NCBI GenBank assembly: GCA_950097015.1 | Contig: CATNEN010000001.1 | Location: 3,502,001 to 3,566,000, forward strand | DNA length: 64,000 nt | Reading direction: 5' to 3' | Source: Macrostomum hystrix | Taxonomy: Eukaryota; Platyhelminthes; Macrostomidae | Shown: one piece after another, positions 33,561 through 46,022 of the stretch | How the letters are laid out: each line of letters opens with the position of its first letter | How positions within the stretch are numbered: position 1 is the stretch's first letter | Position numbers and translations under genes: made by a program | Notes under the pieces: generated by a model | Told to the model about the DNA's origin: nothing | Seen by the model: the letters and a program-made list of their open reading frames with translations, nothing else | Databases searched by the model: none

Positions 33561-35104
33561 TATTTTCCCCAGGTCTTTATAACTCTAGCTAGAATTGTGG
33601 CATTGCTAGCTATCTTTACTGAGTTATCTGATGTACTAGAGTGTACACTTGAGCTATCAGATCTTGTACATTTATGCTCAAGCCCCATACACAGTTCATA
33701 CCAGCCCTGTATAATTACCTCAATTGTGGTCCTATTTAACCTAATATAGCTAACAATCCTTTATAAGCTCTTATCAGCCTTCTGCCCCTTCTTGCCTAGC
33801 TATAGATCTAAATACAAACAGCAAACCAACTGTCTCACCTCTCACACCTAACAGGACAAGGAGAGCCTATCTAACAGGACAAGGAGTCCCAAGAATCCTA
33901 GTCTGGTGTTGAAGCTGAATGGCCAACAATCAACAACAGCCTGTTGAGTGCCAACCAAAAAGACATGATTGACTAACTGTGAATAAACTAATCTTGTTCT
34001 GAATGCCTTTATGAATATTGATTAAACTGAGGCCCTCTTTTTATCCCTAGTTGACATTTCAAAATTTGCTAATATAGATAAACACAGAACTTGAGCTGCT
34101 ATAAGAGACTTAAAGGTAAAAAGGTAAAAATGTGCCTTCTGTAAAAACTGTAGCTACAGTGCATAAATATTTCAGAACCTATACACAAACTTCATAAGAA
34201 CACACTTTGCTGCTGTATTCACATAACATACTCTAAATACAAATGCCAACTCAAATAATTATGACATGGCTGAAATTCCTAGCAATTAAATGCTTGAAAT
34301 AATAATTAGCTTTGCAAAATAAACTTTCCCTATGTTTCGTGAAGAATTGGCAGGAAAAAATCTCATGAGTCTTTGTATTTATTTCGTCTTGTCTAATTAA
34401 TTTCAGTGTCAACTTATGTTGATCGGTTTGAAATTTCACACGTGCATTAGATTAACGGAGAAGTGAAAGTGAAAGTGAAAACAAAGGTTTGCAGTGCATT
34501 GCAGTTTAAAAAGTGATTTGCTCAAGCCAAAATAAATGTCAAGCCAAATTCTACGTTTGAGAAATATGTGATATATGAAATATGTTTATGATTTTCTAAC
34601 TATTGCTGTGACTGGCTTTTTGAAGGACAAAAACACTTTTTCACTGGCTGTTGTTAAGCCAAAGTGGCGTCAAGACTGACAATGCCGTAGGAAATTAGCG
34701 CTGTACATTATGAAAATTCTAACTACAACTGTGTAATGCTGCTGCAGTTCTAAATATCAATTCGGTTTTGGTTTTCTCGCTTTTTAATTTTATAAAACAA
34801 AATATTTTTACGAAGATCAAGCTGCTGGCTGCAGAAGTGTTCAGTCCATGGACTGGGTTACGCCATGCTGACCCTTATCTAAAAATTCTGAAGTTTGTTT
34901 TCTCAAAGGGAACAACGACTCAGAGAACTTAAAGCCCGTCAGAACTTCAGAATAAGCCGCCTGTCCACCTGTGTTGACAGTCATTTTTTAATTCACACGC
35001 TCGTTGCAACGAAGATGATCTATCTAATTGTTTGCTTATGAAGTTTGTTTTTAGATAAGGCACATTTGGGAGAATCTAGGCTGAACATGACAGCTAAAAC
35101 TGCA

Positions 35105-35127
35105 GAACATTCTAGAACATTCTGGAA
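35105..35127 (+). promoter_or_regulatory. Perfect five-unit heat-shock element
   Basis: GAAcaTTCtaGAAcaTTCtgGAA reads as five alternating nGAAn/nTTCn pentamers with exact 2-bp spacing, the consensus binding site of heat-shock factor trimers. It lies 71 bp upstream of the TATA box of the HES gene. Confidence 0.7.
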
Positions 35128-35197
35128 CGGAATTCATTTCACGAGTGAAGCGGGGATAGAGGAAAGGAAACAGGGGGTTGGCGGTGCCGGGGGTACT

Positions 35198-35204
35198 TAT
35201 AAAA
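35198..35204 (+). promoter_or_regulatory. TATA box of the HES gene
   Basis: TATAAAA sits 34 bp upstream of the ATG at 35238. Transcription would start close to the start codon, giving a very short leader, if this box is used. Confidence 0.55.
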
Positions 35205-35237
35205 TTATAAACTCGGCCGGTCGATTTCGAAATTTCG

Positions 35238-35606
35238 ATGGAGCTCCGAATTAACAAAACACGAACCACGCGCCCAGTAGAGTTGATGGAGCATAGGAGA
35301 ATCAGCAAGCAGGTGATGGAGCAGCAGCGCAGAGCCAGAATTAATGCCAGCTTGGACAGACTCAAAGAGCTGCTGCAGGCCAACAAGGTGATAAAACCGT
35401 ACCGGATTAAGCGCCTAGAGAAGGCCGACATCCTGGAGCTGACTGTGGAGCTGCTGCTGAATGGCTCAGCCAAGACTCAATCTACGGCCATGAGCTTCTG
35501 CTGCAAGTCTTCGGCCTCATCAACGGTGTCGGCTTTGTCTACTGACGAAGAATCTAGACAGTCGATGGACCAGGAGGGAGCCCAGCCTGTGTGGCGTCCT
35601 TGGTAA
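35238..35606 (+). CDS. Hairy/E(spl)-type bHLH repressor, compact, with C-terminal WRPW
   Basis: Single-exon frame of 122 residues. Residues ~18-36 are a basic region (RRISKQVMEQQRRARIN). Helix 1 (ASLDRLKELL), the loop (KVIKPYRIKR) and helix 2 (LEKADILELTVELLL) follow, matching HES-family bHLH. The protein ends in WRPW, the Groucho/TLE co-repressor tetrapeptide that defines the family. Two departures from HES norms: the signature Pro of the basic region (usually KPxMEKRRR) is Gln25, and Lys in MEKRR is replaced (MEQQRR). There is no room for an Orange domain: only ~45 Ser-rich residues separate helix 2 from WRPW. The upstream TATA box and heat-shock element suggest stress-inducible expression, and the lack of introns is unusual for canonical HES genes. 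It is likely a nuclear transcriptional repressor with altered DNA preference. Confidence 0.88.
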   Translation: MELRINKTRTTRPVELMEHRRISKQVMEQQRRARINASLDRLKELLQANKVIKPYRIKRLEKADILELTVELLLNGSAKTQSTAMSFCCKSSASSTVSALSTDEESRQSMDQEGAQPVWRPW

Positions 35607-35689
35607 CCGGCCCCTGGCAACAGCATCCGGCATTCCAGCATAAGTCAACTTAGTGAATTAGTTTCGTCGTTTTTTTATTTAGTTGTCAT

Positions 35690-38600
35690 GGACTGATTGT
35701 CCCCAAACTGAGGATCTGGGATTGTCACGAAACTGAGGATCTGGGATTGTCACGAAACTGAGAATCTGGGATTGTCACCAAACTGAGGATCTGGGATTGT
35801 CACCTAACTGAGGATCAGGGATTGTCACCAAACTGAGGATCTGGGATAATTGTCATTAAACTGAGGATCTGGGATTGTCACGAAACTGAGGATCTGGGAT
35901 TGTCACGAAACTGAGAATCTGGGATTGTCACCAAACTGAGGATCTGGGATTGTAACCAAACTGACGATCTGGGATAATTGTCATTAAACAGAGGATCTGG
36001 GATTGTAACCAAACTGAGGATCTGGGATAATTGTCATTAAACTGAGGATCTGGGATTGTCACCAAACTGAGGATCTGGGATTGTCACGAAACTAAGAATG
36101 TGGGATTGTCACCAAACTGAGGATCTGGGATTGTCACCAAACTGAGGATCTGGGATAATTGTCATTAAACTGAGGATCTGGGATTGTCCCAAACTGAGGA
36201 TCTGGGATTGTCACCAAACTGAGGATCTGGGATAATTGTCATTAAACTGAGGATCTGGGATTGTCCCAAACTGAGGATCTGGGATTGTCACCAAACTGAG
36301 GATCTGGGATTGTCACCAAACTGAGGATCTGGGATAATTGTCATTAAACTGAGGATCTGGGATTGTCCCAAACTGAGGATCTGGGATTGTCACCAAACAG
36401 AGGTTCTGGGATTGTCACCAAACTGAGGATCTGGGATAATTGTCATTAAACTGAGCTTTAAATGTTTATATATTGTTGTATCATTGTATCGTTGTATCGT
36501 ATCAATGTTGTATCATTGTTGTTGTGTTGTATCAGTGTTGTATCAATGCTTAGTTCATTTCATTGTTTGAAACTTTTTATCTGGGGGATTATCACCAATC
36601 TGGGATTGTCCCAAACTGAGGATCTGGGATTGTCACCAAACAGAGGATCTGGGATTGTAACCAAACTGAGGATCTGGGATAATTGTCATTAAACTGAGGA
36701 TCTGGGATTGTCACCAAACTGAGGATATATTGTTGTATCATTGTATCGTTGTATCGTATCAATGTTGTATCATTGTTGTTGTGTTGTATCAGTGTTGTAT
36801 CAATGCTTAGTTCATTTCATTGTTTGAAACTTTTTATCTGGGGGATTATCACCAATCTGGGATTGTCCCAAACTGAGGATCTGGGATTGTCACCAAACAG
36901 AGGATCTGGGATTGTAACCAAAGTGAGGATCTGGGATAATTGTCATTAAACTGAGGATCTGGGATTGTCACCAAACTGAGGATCTGGGATTGTCACGAAA
37001 CTAAGAATGTGGGATTGTCACCAAACTGAGGATCTGGGATTGTCACCAAACTGAGGATCTGGGATAATTGTCATTAAACTGAGCTTTAAATTTTTATATA
37101 TTGTTGTATCATTGTATCGTTGTATCGTATCAATGTTGTATCATTGTTGTTGTGTTGTATCAGTGTTGTATCAATGCTTAGTTCATTTCATTGTTTGAAA
37201 CTTTTTATCTGGGGGATTATCACCAATCTGGGATTGTCCCAAACTGAGGATCTGGGATTGTCACCAAACAGAGGATCTGGGATTGTAACCAAAGTGAGGA
37301 TCTGGGATAATTGTCATTAAACTGAGGATCTGGGATTGTCACCAAACTGAGGATCTGGGATTGTCACGAAACTAAGAATGTGGGATTGTCACCAAACTGA
37401 GGATCTGGGATTGTCACCAAACTGAGGATCTGGGATAATTGTCATTAAACTGAGGATCAGGGATTGTCCCAAACTGAGGATCTGGGATTGTCACCAAACT
37501 GAGGATCTGGGATTGTCCCAAACAGAGGATCTGGGATTGTCACCAAACAGAGGTTCTGGGATTGTCACCAAACTGAGGATCTGGGATAATTGTCATTAAA
37601 CTAAGCTTTAAATGTTTATATATTGTTGTATCATTGTATCGTTGTATCGTATCAATGTTGTATCATTGTTGTTGTGTTGTATCAGTGTTGTATCAATGCT
37701 TAGTTCATTTCATTGTTTAAAACTTTTTATCTGGGGGATTATCACCAATCTGGGATTGTAACCAAACTGAGGATCTGGGATAATTGTCATTAAACTGAGC
37801 TTTAAATGTTTATATATTGTTGTATCATTGTATCGTTGTATCGTATCAATGTTGTATCATTGTTGTTGTGTTGTATCAGTGTTGTATCAATGCTTAGTTC
37901 ATTTCATTGTTTGAAACTTTTTATCTGGGGGATTATCACCAATCTGGGATTGTCCCAAACTGAGGATCTGGGATTGTCACCAAACAGAGGATCTGGGATT
38001 GTAACCAAACTGAGGATCTGGGATAATTGTCATTAAACTGAGGATCTGGGATTGTCACCAAACTGAGGATATATTGTTGTATCATTGTATCGTTGTATCG
38101 TATCAATGTTGTATCATTGTTGTTGTGTTGTATCAGTGTTGTATCAATGCTTAGTTCATTTCATTGTTTGAAACTTTTTATCTGGGGGATTATCACCAAT
38201 CTGGGATTGTCCCAAACTGAGGATCTGGGATTGTCACCAAACAGAGGATCTGGGATTGTAACCAAAGTGAGGATCTGGGATAATTGTCATTAAACTGAGG
38301 ATCTGGGATTGTCACCAAACTGAGGATCTGGGATTGTCACGAAACTAAGAATGTGGGATTGTCACCAAACTGAGGATCTGGGATTGTCACCAAACTGAGG
38401 ATCTGGGATAATTGTCATTAAACTGAGCTTTAAATTTTTATATATTGTTGTATCATTGTATCGTTGTATCGTATCAATGTTGTATCATTGTTGTTGTGTT
38501 GTATCAGTGTTGTATCAATGCTTAGTTCATTTCATTGTTTGAAACTTTTTATCTGGGGGATTATCACCAATCTGGGATTGTCCCAAACTGAGGATCTGGG

Positions 38601-39770
38601 ATTGTCACCAAACAGAGGATCTGGGATTGTAACCAAAGTGAGGATCTGGGATAATTGTCATTAAACTGAGGATCTGGGATTGTCACCAAACTGAGGATCT
38701 GGGATTGTCACGAAACTAAGAATGTGGGATTGTCACCAAACTGAGGATCTGGGATTGTCACCAAACTGAGGATCTGGGATAATTGTCATTAAACTGAGGA
38801 TCTGGGATTGTCCCAAACTGAGGATCTGGGATTGTCACCAAACTGAGGATCTGGGATTGTCCCAAACAGAGGATCTGGGATTGTCACCAAACAGAGGTTC
38901 TGGGATTGTCACCAAACTGAGGATCTGGGATAATTGTCATTAAACTAAGCTTTAAATGTTTATATATTGTTGTATCATTGTATCGTTGTATCGTATCAAT
39001 GTTGTATCATTGTTGTTGTGTTGTATCAGTGTTGTATCAATGCTTAGTTCATTTCATTGTTTGAAACTTTTTATCTGGGGGATTATCACCAATCTGGGAT
39101 TGTCCCAAACTGAGGATCTGGGATCGTCACCAAACAGAGGATCTGGGATTGTAACCAAACAGAGGATCTGGGATTGTAACCAAACTGAGGATCTGGGATA
39201 ATTGTCATTAAACTGAGGATCTGGGATTGTCACCAAACTGAGGATCTGGGATTGTCACGAAACTAAGAATGTGGGATTGTCACCAAACTGAGGATCTGGG
39301 ATTGTCACCAAACTGAGGATCTGGGATAATTGTCATTAAACTGAGGATCTGGGATTGTCCCAAACTGAGGATCTGGGATTGTCACCAAACTGAGGATCTG
39401 GGATTGTCCCAAACAGAGGATCTGGGATTGTCACCAAACTGAGGATCTGGGATAATTGTCATTAAACTGAGCTTTAAATGTTTATATATTGTTGTATCAT
39501 TGTATCGTTGTATCGTATCAATGTTGTATCATTGTTGTTGTGTTGTATCAGTGTTGTATCAATGCTTAGTTCATTTCATTGTTTAAAACTTTTTATCTGG
39601 GGGATTATTACCAATCTGGGATTGTAACCAAACTGAGGATCTGGGATTGTCATTAAACTGAGCTTTAAATGTTTATATATTGTTGTATCATTGTATCGTT
39701 GTATCGTATCAATGTTGTATCATTGTTGTTGTGTTGTATCAGTGTTGTATCAAGACTTAGTTCATTTAAT
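35690..39770. repeat. 23-25-bp 'ACTGAGGATCTGGGATTGTC' satellite with higher-order structure
   Basis: The basic unit is AACTGAGGATCTGGGATTGT + CACC. From 36440 on it alternates with a ~130-bp linker (TTTATATATTGTTGTATCAT ... CAATGCTTAGTTCATTTCAT). Linkers start near 36462, 36725, 37090, 37610, 37806, 38069, 38434, 38956, 39476 and 39670. The block 36440-37780 recurs almost unchanged about 1344 bp further on. Short frames repeating MYRINVVSLLLCC come from the linker. Two more units appear at 40605-40675. Confidence 0.95.
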
Positions 39771-40560
39771 TGCTTAAATTTTTTTAATTAACTAATACAA
39801 ACCATTAAATAAATAAATAATTAAATAAATATATGCTCTTGACTTACTTGACTTAGCGGCAGGGAGCCTCCATGACGGACGCAGCGAGGAGGCGGCCGGT
39901 GCCGCCCATATCGGAAGCTTAGACTTAGAAGCTTATCGGAATATATGCTCAGTTAAAGAGTGACTATAAGCATGCCAAACTTTATCGGGTCGGATTCAAT
40001 TGAAAATCTATCTAGAAATGATTTCCTACACGACTGAGTTGGTTTCTATTCTCAAATGATTTCCACTCGAACTTATTAACCTGGAAAGTCACCTAGAAAA
40101 TTTTATCTTGACTCTGACTATGTCAGTACTATATGGCTGTCGTCGGTGTCCCAATAGATTTGAGCACAGTTTATCGAGTCGGATTCAATTGAAAATCTAT
40201 CTAGAAATGATTTCCTACACGACTGAGTTGGTTTCATGATTTTAAATGATTTCCACTCGAACTTATTAACCTGGAAAGTCACCTAGAAAATCCCGGGCTC
40301 TATGAGCAATGGGATATTGCATGCATGCGACTTTCCCAGTGCTATTTTTAGAGCAGCACATGAACAAACAGAGCTGGGAATTGCCGTTCGAGCTGAGCAT
40401 GACAGCTAGGACTGATAAGAAGTTTCTAGAACGGAAATCAGCGGAGCAGGGATAGAGACGTTTTCTAGCACCGAAAATGTAAAGGAAAGACATGCGTTCA
40501 CGCATGTACATGTTGGCAATAAAGCTATTTAGAAAGCAGCGAAAAGTGACGTACAGTCAC
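39771..40560. repeat. Dispersed ~110-160-bp repeat (two copies) and a diverged HES promoter copy
   Basis: TCGGATTCAATTGAAAATCT ... AACTTATTAACCTGGAAAGTCACC occurs at about 39990-40100 and, with a longer left side (ATGGCTGTCGTCGGTGTCCC), at about 40133-40295. An inverted copy is at about 62737-62897. At 40381-40465 the sequence GAGCATGACAGCTAGGACTG ... TTTCTAGAACGG ... GCAGGGATAGAG aligns with the HES upstream region (35083-35160) and keeps a three-unit heat-shock-like GAAgtTTCtaGAA. No HES frame follows. Confidence 0.7.
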
Positions 40561-41680
40561 ACAGTTTTAAAGCTCACCAGAACTCTAGAGCAGTGTCTCG
40601 TTGGCACATTGAGGATCTGGGATTATCACCAAACTGAGGATCTGGGTTGTCATTAAACTGAGCTTTAAATTTTTACTTGTTGTATACCGACTGAACACAT
40701 GCGGGATGAAGGCTTAGTTCATTTCGTTGTTTCAAACATTAATTAACTAATACAAATCTTAAAACAAATATATGTCTATAAATATATGGTCAGTTAAAGA
40801 GTGACTAAGCATGCCAAACTTAACTGGTGCCTACGAGAGAAATCAACTAATGCGAAACTAAAAATTTAAACTCTTTCTGTCTCAAATCTTTTCTTTGATC
40901 TCTTTCTGACTTCTCATGCCATTAATGGCATTAATGAAATTAATCGTAATTAAAATTTAAACATTCTACTACATCTCACTACCCCACTTCCCCTCACTCT
41001 ACTGCATCTCACTACCACACTTCCTCTCACTCTACTGCATCTCACTATCCCACTTCCTCTCACTCTACTGCATATTACTACCACACTTACTCTCACCCTA
41101 CTGCTCTCCCTCTCACCCTACCTGATCCCCCTTTCACCATACCTGCTCTCCATCTCACCCTACTGATCTCCCTCTCACCCTACTAATCTAGGGAATCTAG
41201 GGATTCTAGGGAAGTCACGGAATCGATTTTGGGACCTCCCTTAATCCAGATTGATCTCGACGAATTTTGAGTCCCTATGCTCTATGATAAATGTAGAGGA
41301 AATTGAAAATTAGAAGCAACCATGTTAATTTATATACTAGCTAGCTATTATACTAAGTTGTCATGCAGAGTCATATAATTTCAGTCTACATGAGCAGGTC
41401 TTTCGGAAAGAATGAGCTATAGGATATGACTGAAACAGTATCCTATCGTTTCTACTAATAGTAGCACATGGCGAATTAATCTTCCTCCAAATATTTTCGC
41501 ATACGAAAAAAAAGTTGGAAAATTTAGTAGAAAATTTCGAAAATGATGCAAACAATATTTCCAAATTTAAGAGCAACTAGACATGTTAAAGGTGAAATAA
41601 TATTTTTCTGCAACCATAAGTCACGTGTACTACACGAAAAGAAAAGAAACCGCGTAAAAAGTGATGTTTACAAAACCGTG
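40561..41680. other. Spacer with pyrimidine-rich ~38-bp tandem repeat
   Basis: 40960-41190 holds degenerate repeats of CTCACTCTACTGCATCTCAC + TACCACACTTCCT. GTCAGTTAAAGAGTGACTAA + GCATGCCAAACTT at 40789 duplicates 39950-39982. No gene is supported. Confidence 0.6.
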
Positions 41681-41865
41681 CGCCCAGGCGGCGGGAGGCG
41701 TATAGCAAGGGCGTATAGGAAAATCACTATGCGCCCAGGCGGCGGGAGGCGTATAGCAAGGGCGTATAGGAAAATCACCATGCGCCCCGGCGCCGGCTGG
41801 GCGTATAGCGGGGCGCACGGCGCCCCACTCTGCGCCCCAAAAAGCTGTCCCACCGGGTACTGGCC
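41681..41865. repeat. GC-rich repeat with ~51-bp units, family of the 4.4-kb island
   Basis: GCGCCCAGGCGGCGGGAGGC + GTATAGCAAGGGCGTATAGGAAAATCAC is tandemly duplicated (41683-41785), followed by a diverged unit and the end TGTCCCACCGGGTA (41846-41859), which is the complement of the start of the 4437-4790 island. Confidence 0.65.
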
Positions 41866-43279
41866 TTGTATCTCGAAAAATATACTTAAAGCACCAGCAT
41901 CGACGAATATGTGACCTAAATACGAATTTGTTAGTTTTTTGTCCGGACTAACTGACGATTACAAAAATACATGACATTAGGTTCTTAAAAGATGTTTAGG
42001 ATGTCTATAACAAAAATAAAGGAAAATGAAATTTAGAGCTAGAATTAAGCTTTCGGTTAAAAAAACTTTGTACGTTTTTTTTTGCTTTTTTTTATAAAAA
42101 TGACAAACAATAATTTAACTTGTGAAAATGCTGTACATTTTTTATCGGTGAAGATAACTCGCACCGTTGTGTTTCGTGTGGGTACTGTTTGAATAACTCA
42201 AATAGAATTCCGAAATTTATATTTTAATTATTTTATGTTAAAATTAGTTTATTGAAGTGTATAAACTCGTTTTATAACATTGATATGTTTTGGTATTTAA
42301 TGCAATTTTGTGTATATCACGATGACATAACATACTACATTCAGAGCCATTATTAGGTAACATTTTAAGTAGATGTAGACTAGATGTAGTTTTGATGCGA
42401 ATGTTTAAAAAAGTTCAGACTAGCTTTAAAAAAAATAAAATGTAACACCAGCTAAATAAATATATATATATAACATGAAACTCTCTAGAATACGGGCCAC
42501 AAAATTCGCAGTAAAATTGTACACTTGGCAAAAATAAATGCAGCTTTGAAAAAAGAAAAAACCATTTAAAACAATTATAATAAGGCCTTATCTTTATACC
42601 TAATTTTTAGCAAATGTAAGGTAATATATAGTTGAAAAAAACAGAAGGATATAGAAGCTAAAGATTTTTTGCTAACTGTACTGAGTTGCAGATGAAGCTC
42701 AAAAAGTATTTTCATTGTAGACAGCAACAGAAATAAAGTAAATATAACAACTAAACAAGAGCTACTTTCAGCTGAACTGATGCCATTAAAAATGGCAATA
42801 ACAACAGAAGAAACTGAATAAACTTCTAAATAGCTTTTTTTACAAACACTTGTACTGTAAAGATCTGAACAATCTGATTAACAAAGGGCAAGCAACCCAT
42901 ATAAAATGTGATCCTAAAACATTTTTGTTTTAATATAAGAAAACAGGAGATTTAATACATTTTGCAATTTTTAATTGCTATTAATAACATAATAACTTTC
43001 TAGATGTGCTTATTTTTTTTCAAATAATAAGCTTCAAACCATATCTGCCACTCTAAAAGTGTCTACATTTAAAACTTTTTGCATTTATCATAGCTTTTAG
43101 TTATTATTTTATTTTTATCTATAATGCATCTCTAATTTAAACTCTATGTTAAGCGATTTGGAATCTACATGCATGATGGCACGTTTAAGTTCGTGAGTCT
43201 AGTTTCAGAATATGACAAAGTGAAGTCGTTATCTTTTACAGCTACCTAGATCAGCAAGCGCAGTTGTTGTTTTCGTCAT
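41866..43279. other. AT-rich spacer, no recognised feature
   Basis: Long A/T-rich stretches, homopolymer runs and no protein-like frame. Confidence 0.6.
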
Positions 43280-45803
43280 TTATGCTATGCATGATATAGT
43301 GCAAAAGAAGTGGAATGTAGCGAAGTCGGTGCTGGGAGGCAGATCCACACAATCATGGTGGAACCATCGAGGGCAGCCTTCGCATTGCACTCCCTGCACG
43401 TTTGCTGCACTTGGCAGAGGACACTGATCAGCAGCACAAAACGTGTGCACTACTTCATGATATCTACGCCCTTGTCCTCTGCGCCCTTGTCCGCGTCCTC
43501 GTCCGCGCCCTCGGCCACGACCTCGTCCACGACCTCGACTGTGATCATCGTTGGAGCCAGCATCAGCGTTAGTGGTGACGCCTGCAACAGTTAAGTCACT
43601 GGCAGTGGCCCTCCGACTAGACAACTTCCAAGGGCTCCATATGCGTGCATTAAAGCAAGTACAATCCTCTGATGCTCCTGTACAGATACAGCAAAGGTCG
43701 CGATAGATAATGCCATGCGCCGAAGACCTTGTTACGTGGTGCATCTTAGCGGCGCCTGGCATATCATTTAGGTTCACCAACAGGAACAGGTCAGTGAATT
43801 CTTTGATGTCTGTCGATTTAACTAACCATGTAAATACACGCAGAGCATCATCCTCTTTGACAGCCCACAGAACGTCCTCCGGCGTCACAACATCTCGCTT
43901 TGCAGCCACCACCGCATCGCATCTCCGCTTCACAGCTGCACCAACGCCATCTGCCGCACCCTTGCCGTGGCCAGCCTCAGTATAAATCCATTGCCAGTCT
44001 GAAATCGAAAAGCGCAGCATGAGACGCTGAAATACGTAAATCATCTTCCGGCTCCGATACTGACTCGAAGGCGAATCCGATATCATTGTAACCTTCGTCA
44101 ATGCAATGCCTTCTTCCTTGTACAACTTAAGAAAGTGGCCTATCACAGGCTTCAGGTGGGCGGCTATCCCATCAGCTGTCTTTGTCCTGTCTGCCGACAC
44201 AGAAACAAAGGAAAACGGTGGATGATCGGCCCGATAGGCAACACCCTGGTGGATGACAATCTGATTCTGCTCGCCAAAGTGTGTCGCCTGGACTTCTTTG
44301 TGGTACTTAGCGCCATAGTTCTCGGAAAAGTCTACGTGCAAGACAAGATGACCCGGCACGAGAGTTTGCTTGAGGCGCCGAATGCAACGTAGCTGATGCC
44401 GCAGGCGGAAAAAGTGGGCGGCAAAGTCGTCGAGTTGGTTAAGAAGCATGCTGACGGCCTCGTCGCAATTGACGGTCATTCTGACGACCTCTACGCCATT
44501 GCCGCTACTTCGTGATTGCCAGACGTCGAAGGTCACATCCGGCTTGTTAATTGCTGCGCTCGTCACAGGGGACAATCGTCTACAGGTTTCGCAGCGGCGC
44601 ATTAGACAATCAACCGACTCATCGGAGCAGACGATCGCATCCAGGAGATCGCGCAAGCTGCTTGTTTTCAAAAGCCGAGCCGAGTGCATCCCCTTGGCCA
44701 GGAACTCTAAGTTGGTACATTGCATGCACATGCAGATGTCGCGATCACACAGGCGAGGCTGAACAACATGCCAGGGCCTCAAGCGAAAGAATGTCGCCCG
44801 ACTGATCTTTACTCCAGGATTCTCTCGTTTGAATTTGGCATACAGCGCCTCGCCTGCGTAAAAATACGATTTTAAAGTTTAGAAGCGCTCTTTTACGCAG
44901 AACAATAGTTTACTGTTTACTTTTAGGAAGCAGAAAATGATATTAAAATTGTGATTTTATTTACTAGTTTGAATCTCTCAATGCACTACATATCTGCTTC
45001 CAATTTAAGTTCCTGGACTACATCTACGCTCGTAGAATGTATATTTGTATAACTGTTCATAAAATATACTGATTGCTTGCGTTTTGTAATCAAGCCCAGC
45101 GTACCATGTAATCAATGGACTTCATTTACCTGTGGACACAAGAAAGCGCTTCTGACGTGTCTCCTTGGTTTTCTTGCCAGCGATTACCACGAATCGCCTG
45201 ATGAAATGCTTCTTCGATGATGTCGAGCGGCTATTCTCATCATCGCACCAGAAGGCTTCTACAGATTCGTGAAGGGCTTTCGTGACTCGTCTGACAGGCG
45301 CCTTCAGAACCTTCGGGGACGCACCAAGCATCTGCATGACAGCCTTTCGCTTATCTGGTGGCGAGGCTTCACAAATTTCTCGGATGCTTTGACGAATATG
45401 CTTTTTGCGCCGCAGACCAGCTAAGGTCTCAACCAAGAAATTGCTCCGCCTGTCCAGATCCTCACAGCGCCGTTCAGCAGCAGCCGTTGCTTGATGCCCC
45501 TCAATAGCTGGACACGCAGAATGCTGATCCGCCTTTTTGCTTCAATCAGCTCATCATGCAGATTTCGAGCCTCTCTTTTAAGCTTCGTGCGCTCACGGAC
45601 ACGTGCTGCCTCAGAACGAGAAGTTGGTACGCGCTTAGATTGCTTAGGCGGATTATTGCCTGCGGTAATTCTACTGGTCTTCTTTTTGTGGTAGTAGGCA
45701 CGCTGATTTTCAAGGTAGCTGCTATGTGACCCAAAGTTCTTTTTAATGTATCTATCCTTTTTTGCTCGCAGCTTCTGCCGCTTACTAAGTGCAAAAGGCT
45801 TGC
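43280..45803 (-). CDS. DDE-transposase-like protein with HGKGxxDG motif, RG tract and C-terminal PHD finger (multi-exon, apparent frameshift)
   Basis: Minus strand. The last exon (44853 to 43280) joins in frame to the previous one (to 45130) through donor CACAG|GTAAAT and acceptor ACGCAG|GC. Key stretches: coiled coil and basic region; SPPDKRKAVMQMLGASPK; KRFLVSTG|EALYAKFKREN; SRATFFRLRPWHV; the Cys cluster CDRDICMCMQC; LVLHVDFSENYGAKY; MISDSPSSQYRSRK; YTEAGHGKGAADGVG; then a (GR)n tract and a C4HC3 PHD-type finger (CAADQC..QCEGCPRWFHHDC..FFCTISC). The D, D and E/D in these stretches suggest an RNase H-fold transposase, as in an uncharacterised metazoan repeat family I recall (no name assigned). 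Upstream, 45803-45421 (acceptor CGTCGCAG) continues the coiled coil in another frame. The downstream frame has a stop at 45503-45501, so a one-base shift within 45500-45421 is needed. Likely a decayed or misread copy. Confidence 0.55.
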
Positions 45804-46022
45804 CCTGCGACGAGAGGATGAACAATGGTTGTAAGCATGCTTTACACGTAGATCCTGTATTAACATCTTAAATCCTTAATGCATAAACAGAGAACAAACA
45901 TTCTTAAAATAATATTTATTTCTTGACTCTTCCAATTGGGAGGAAATAATATTTATATTCAAATATTCAAAAAATGTAGTGATATAATTTTTTTGCACTA
46001 TTTTGGAATAAATATATTTGTC

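Noticed and set aside
36462-39201. Repeated short frames MYRINVVSLLLCCISVV
   Set aside because: They come from the linker of the satellite, are copied with it, and have no splice or domain support.
45546-45866. 106-codon minus-strand frame overlapping the coiled-coil exon
   Set aside because: Shadow of the exon in another frame; no protein-like pattern.
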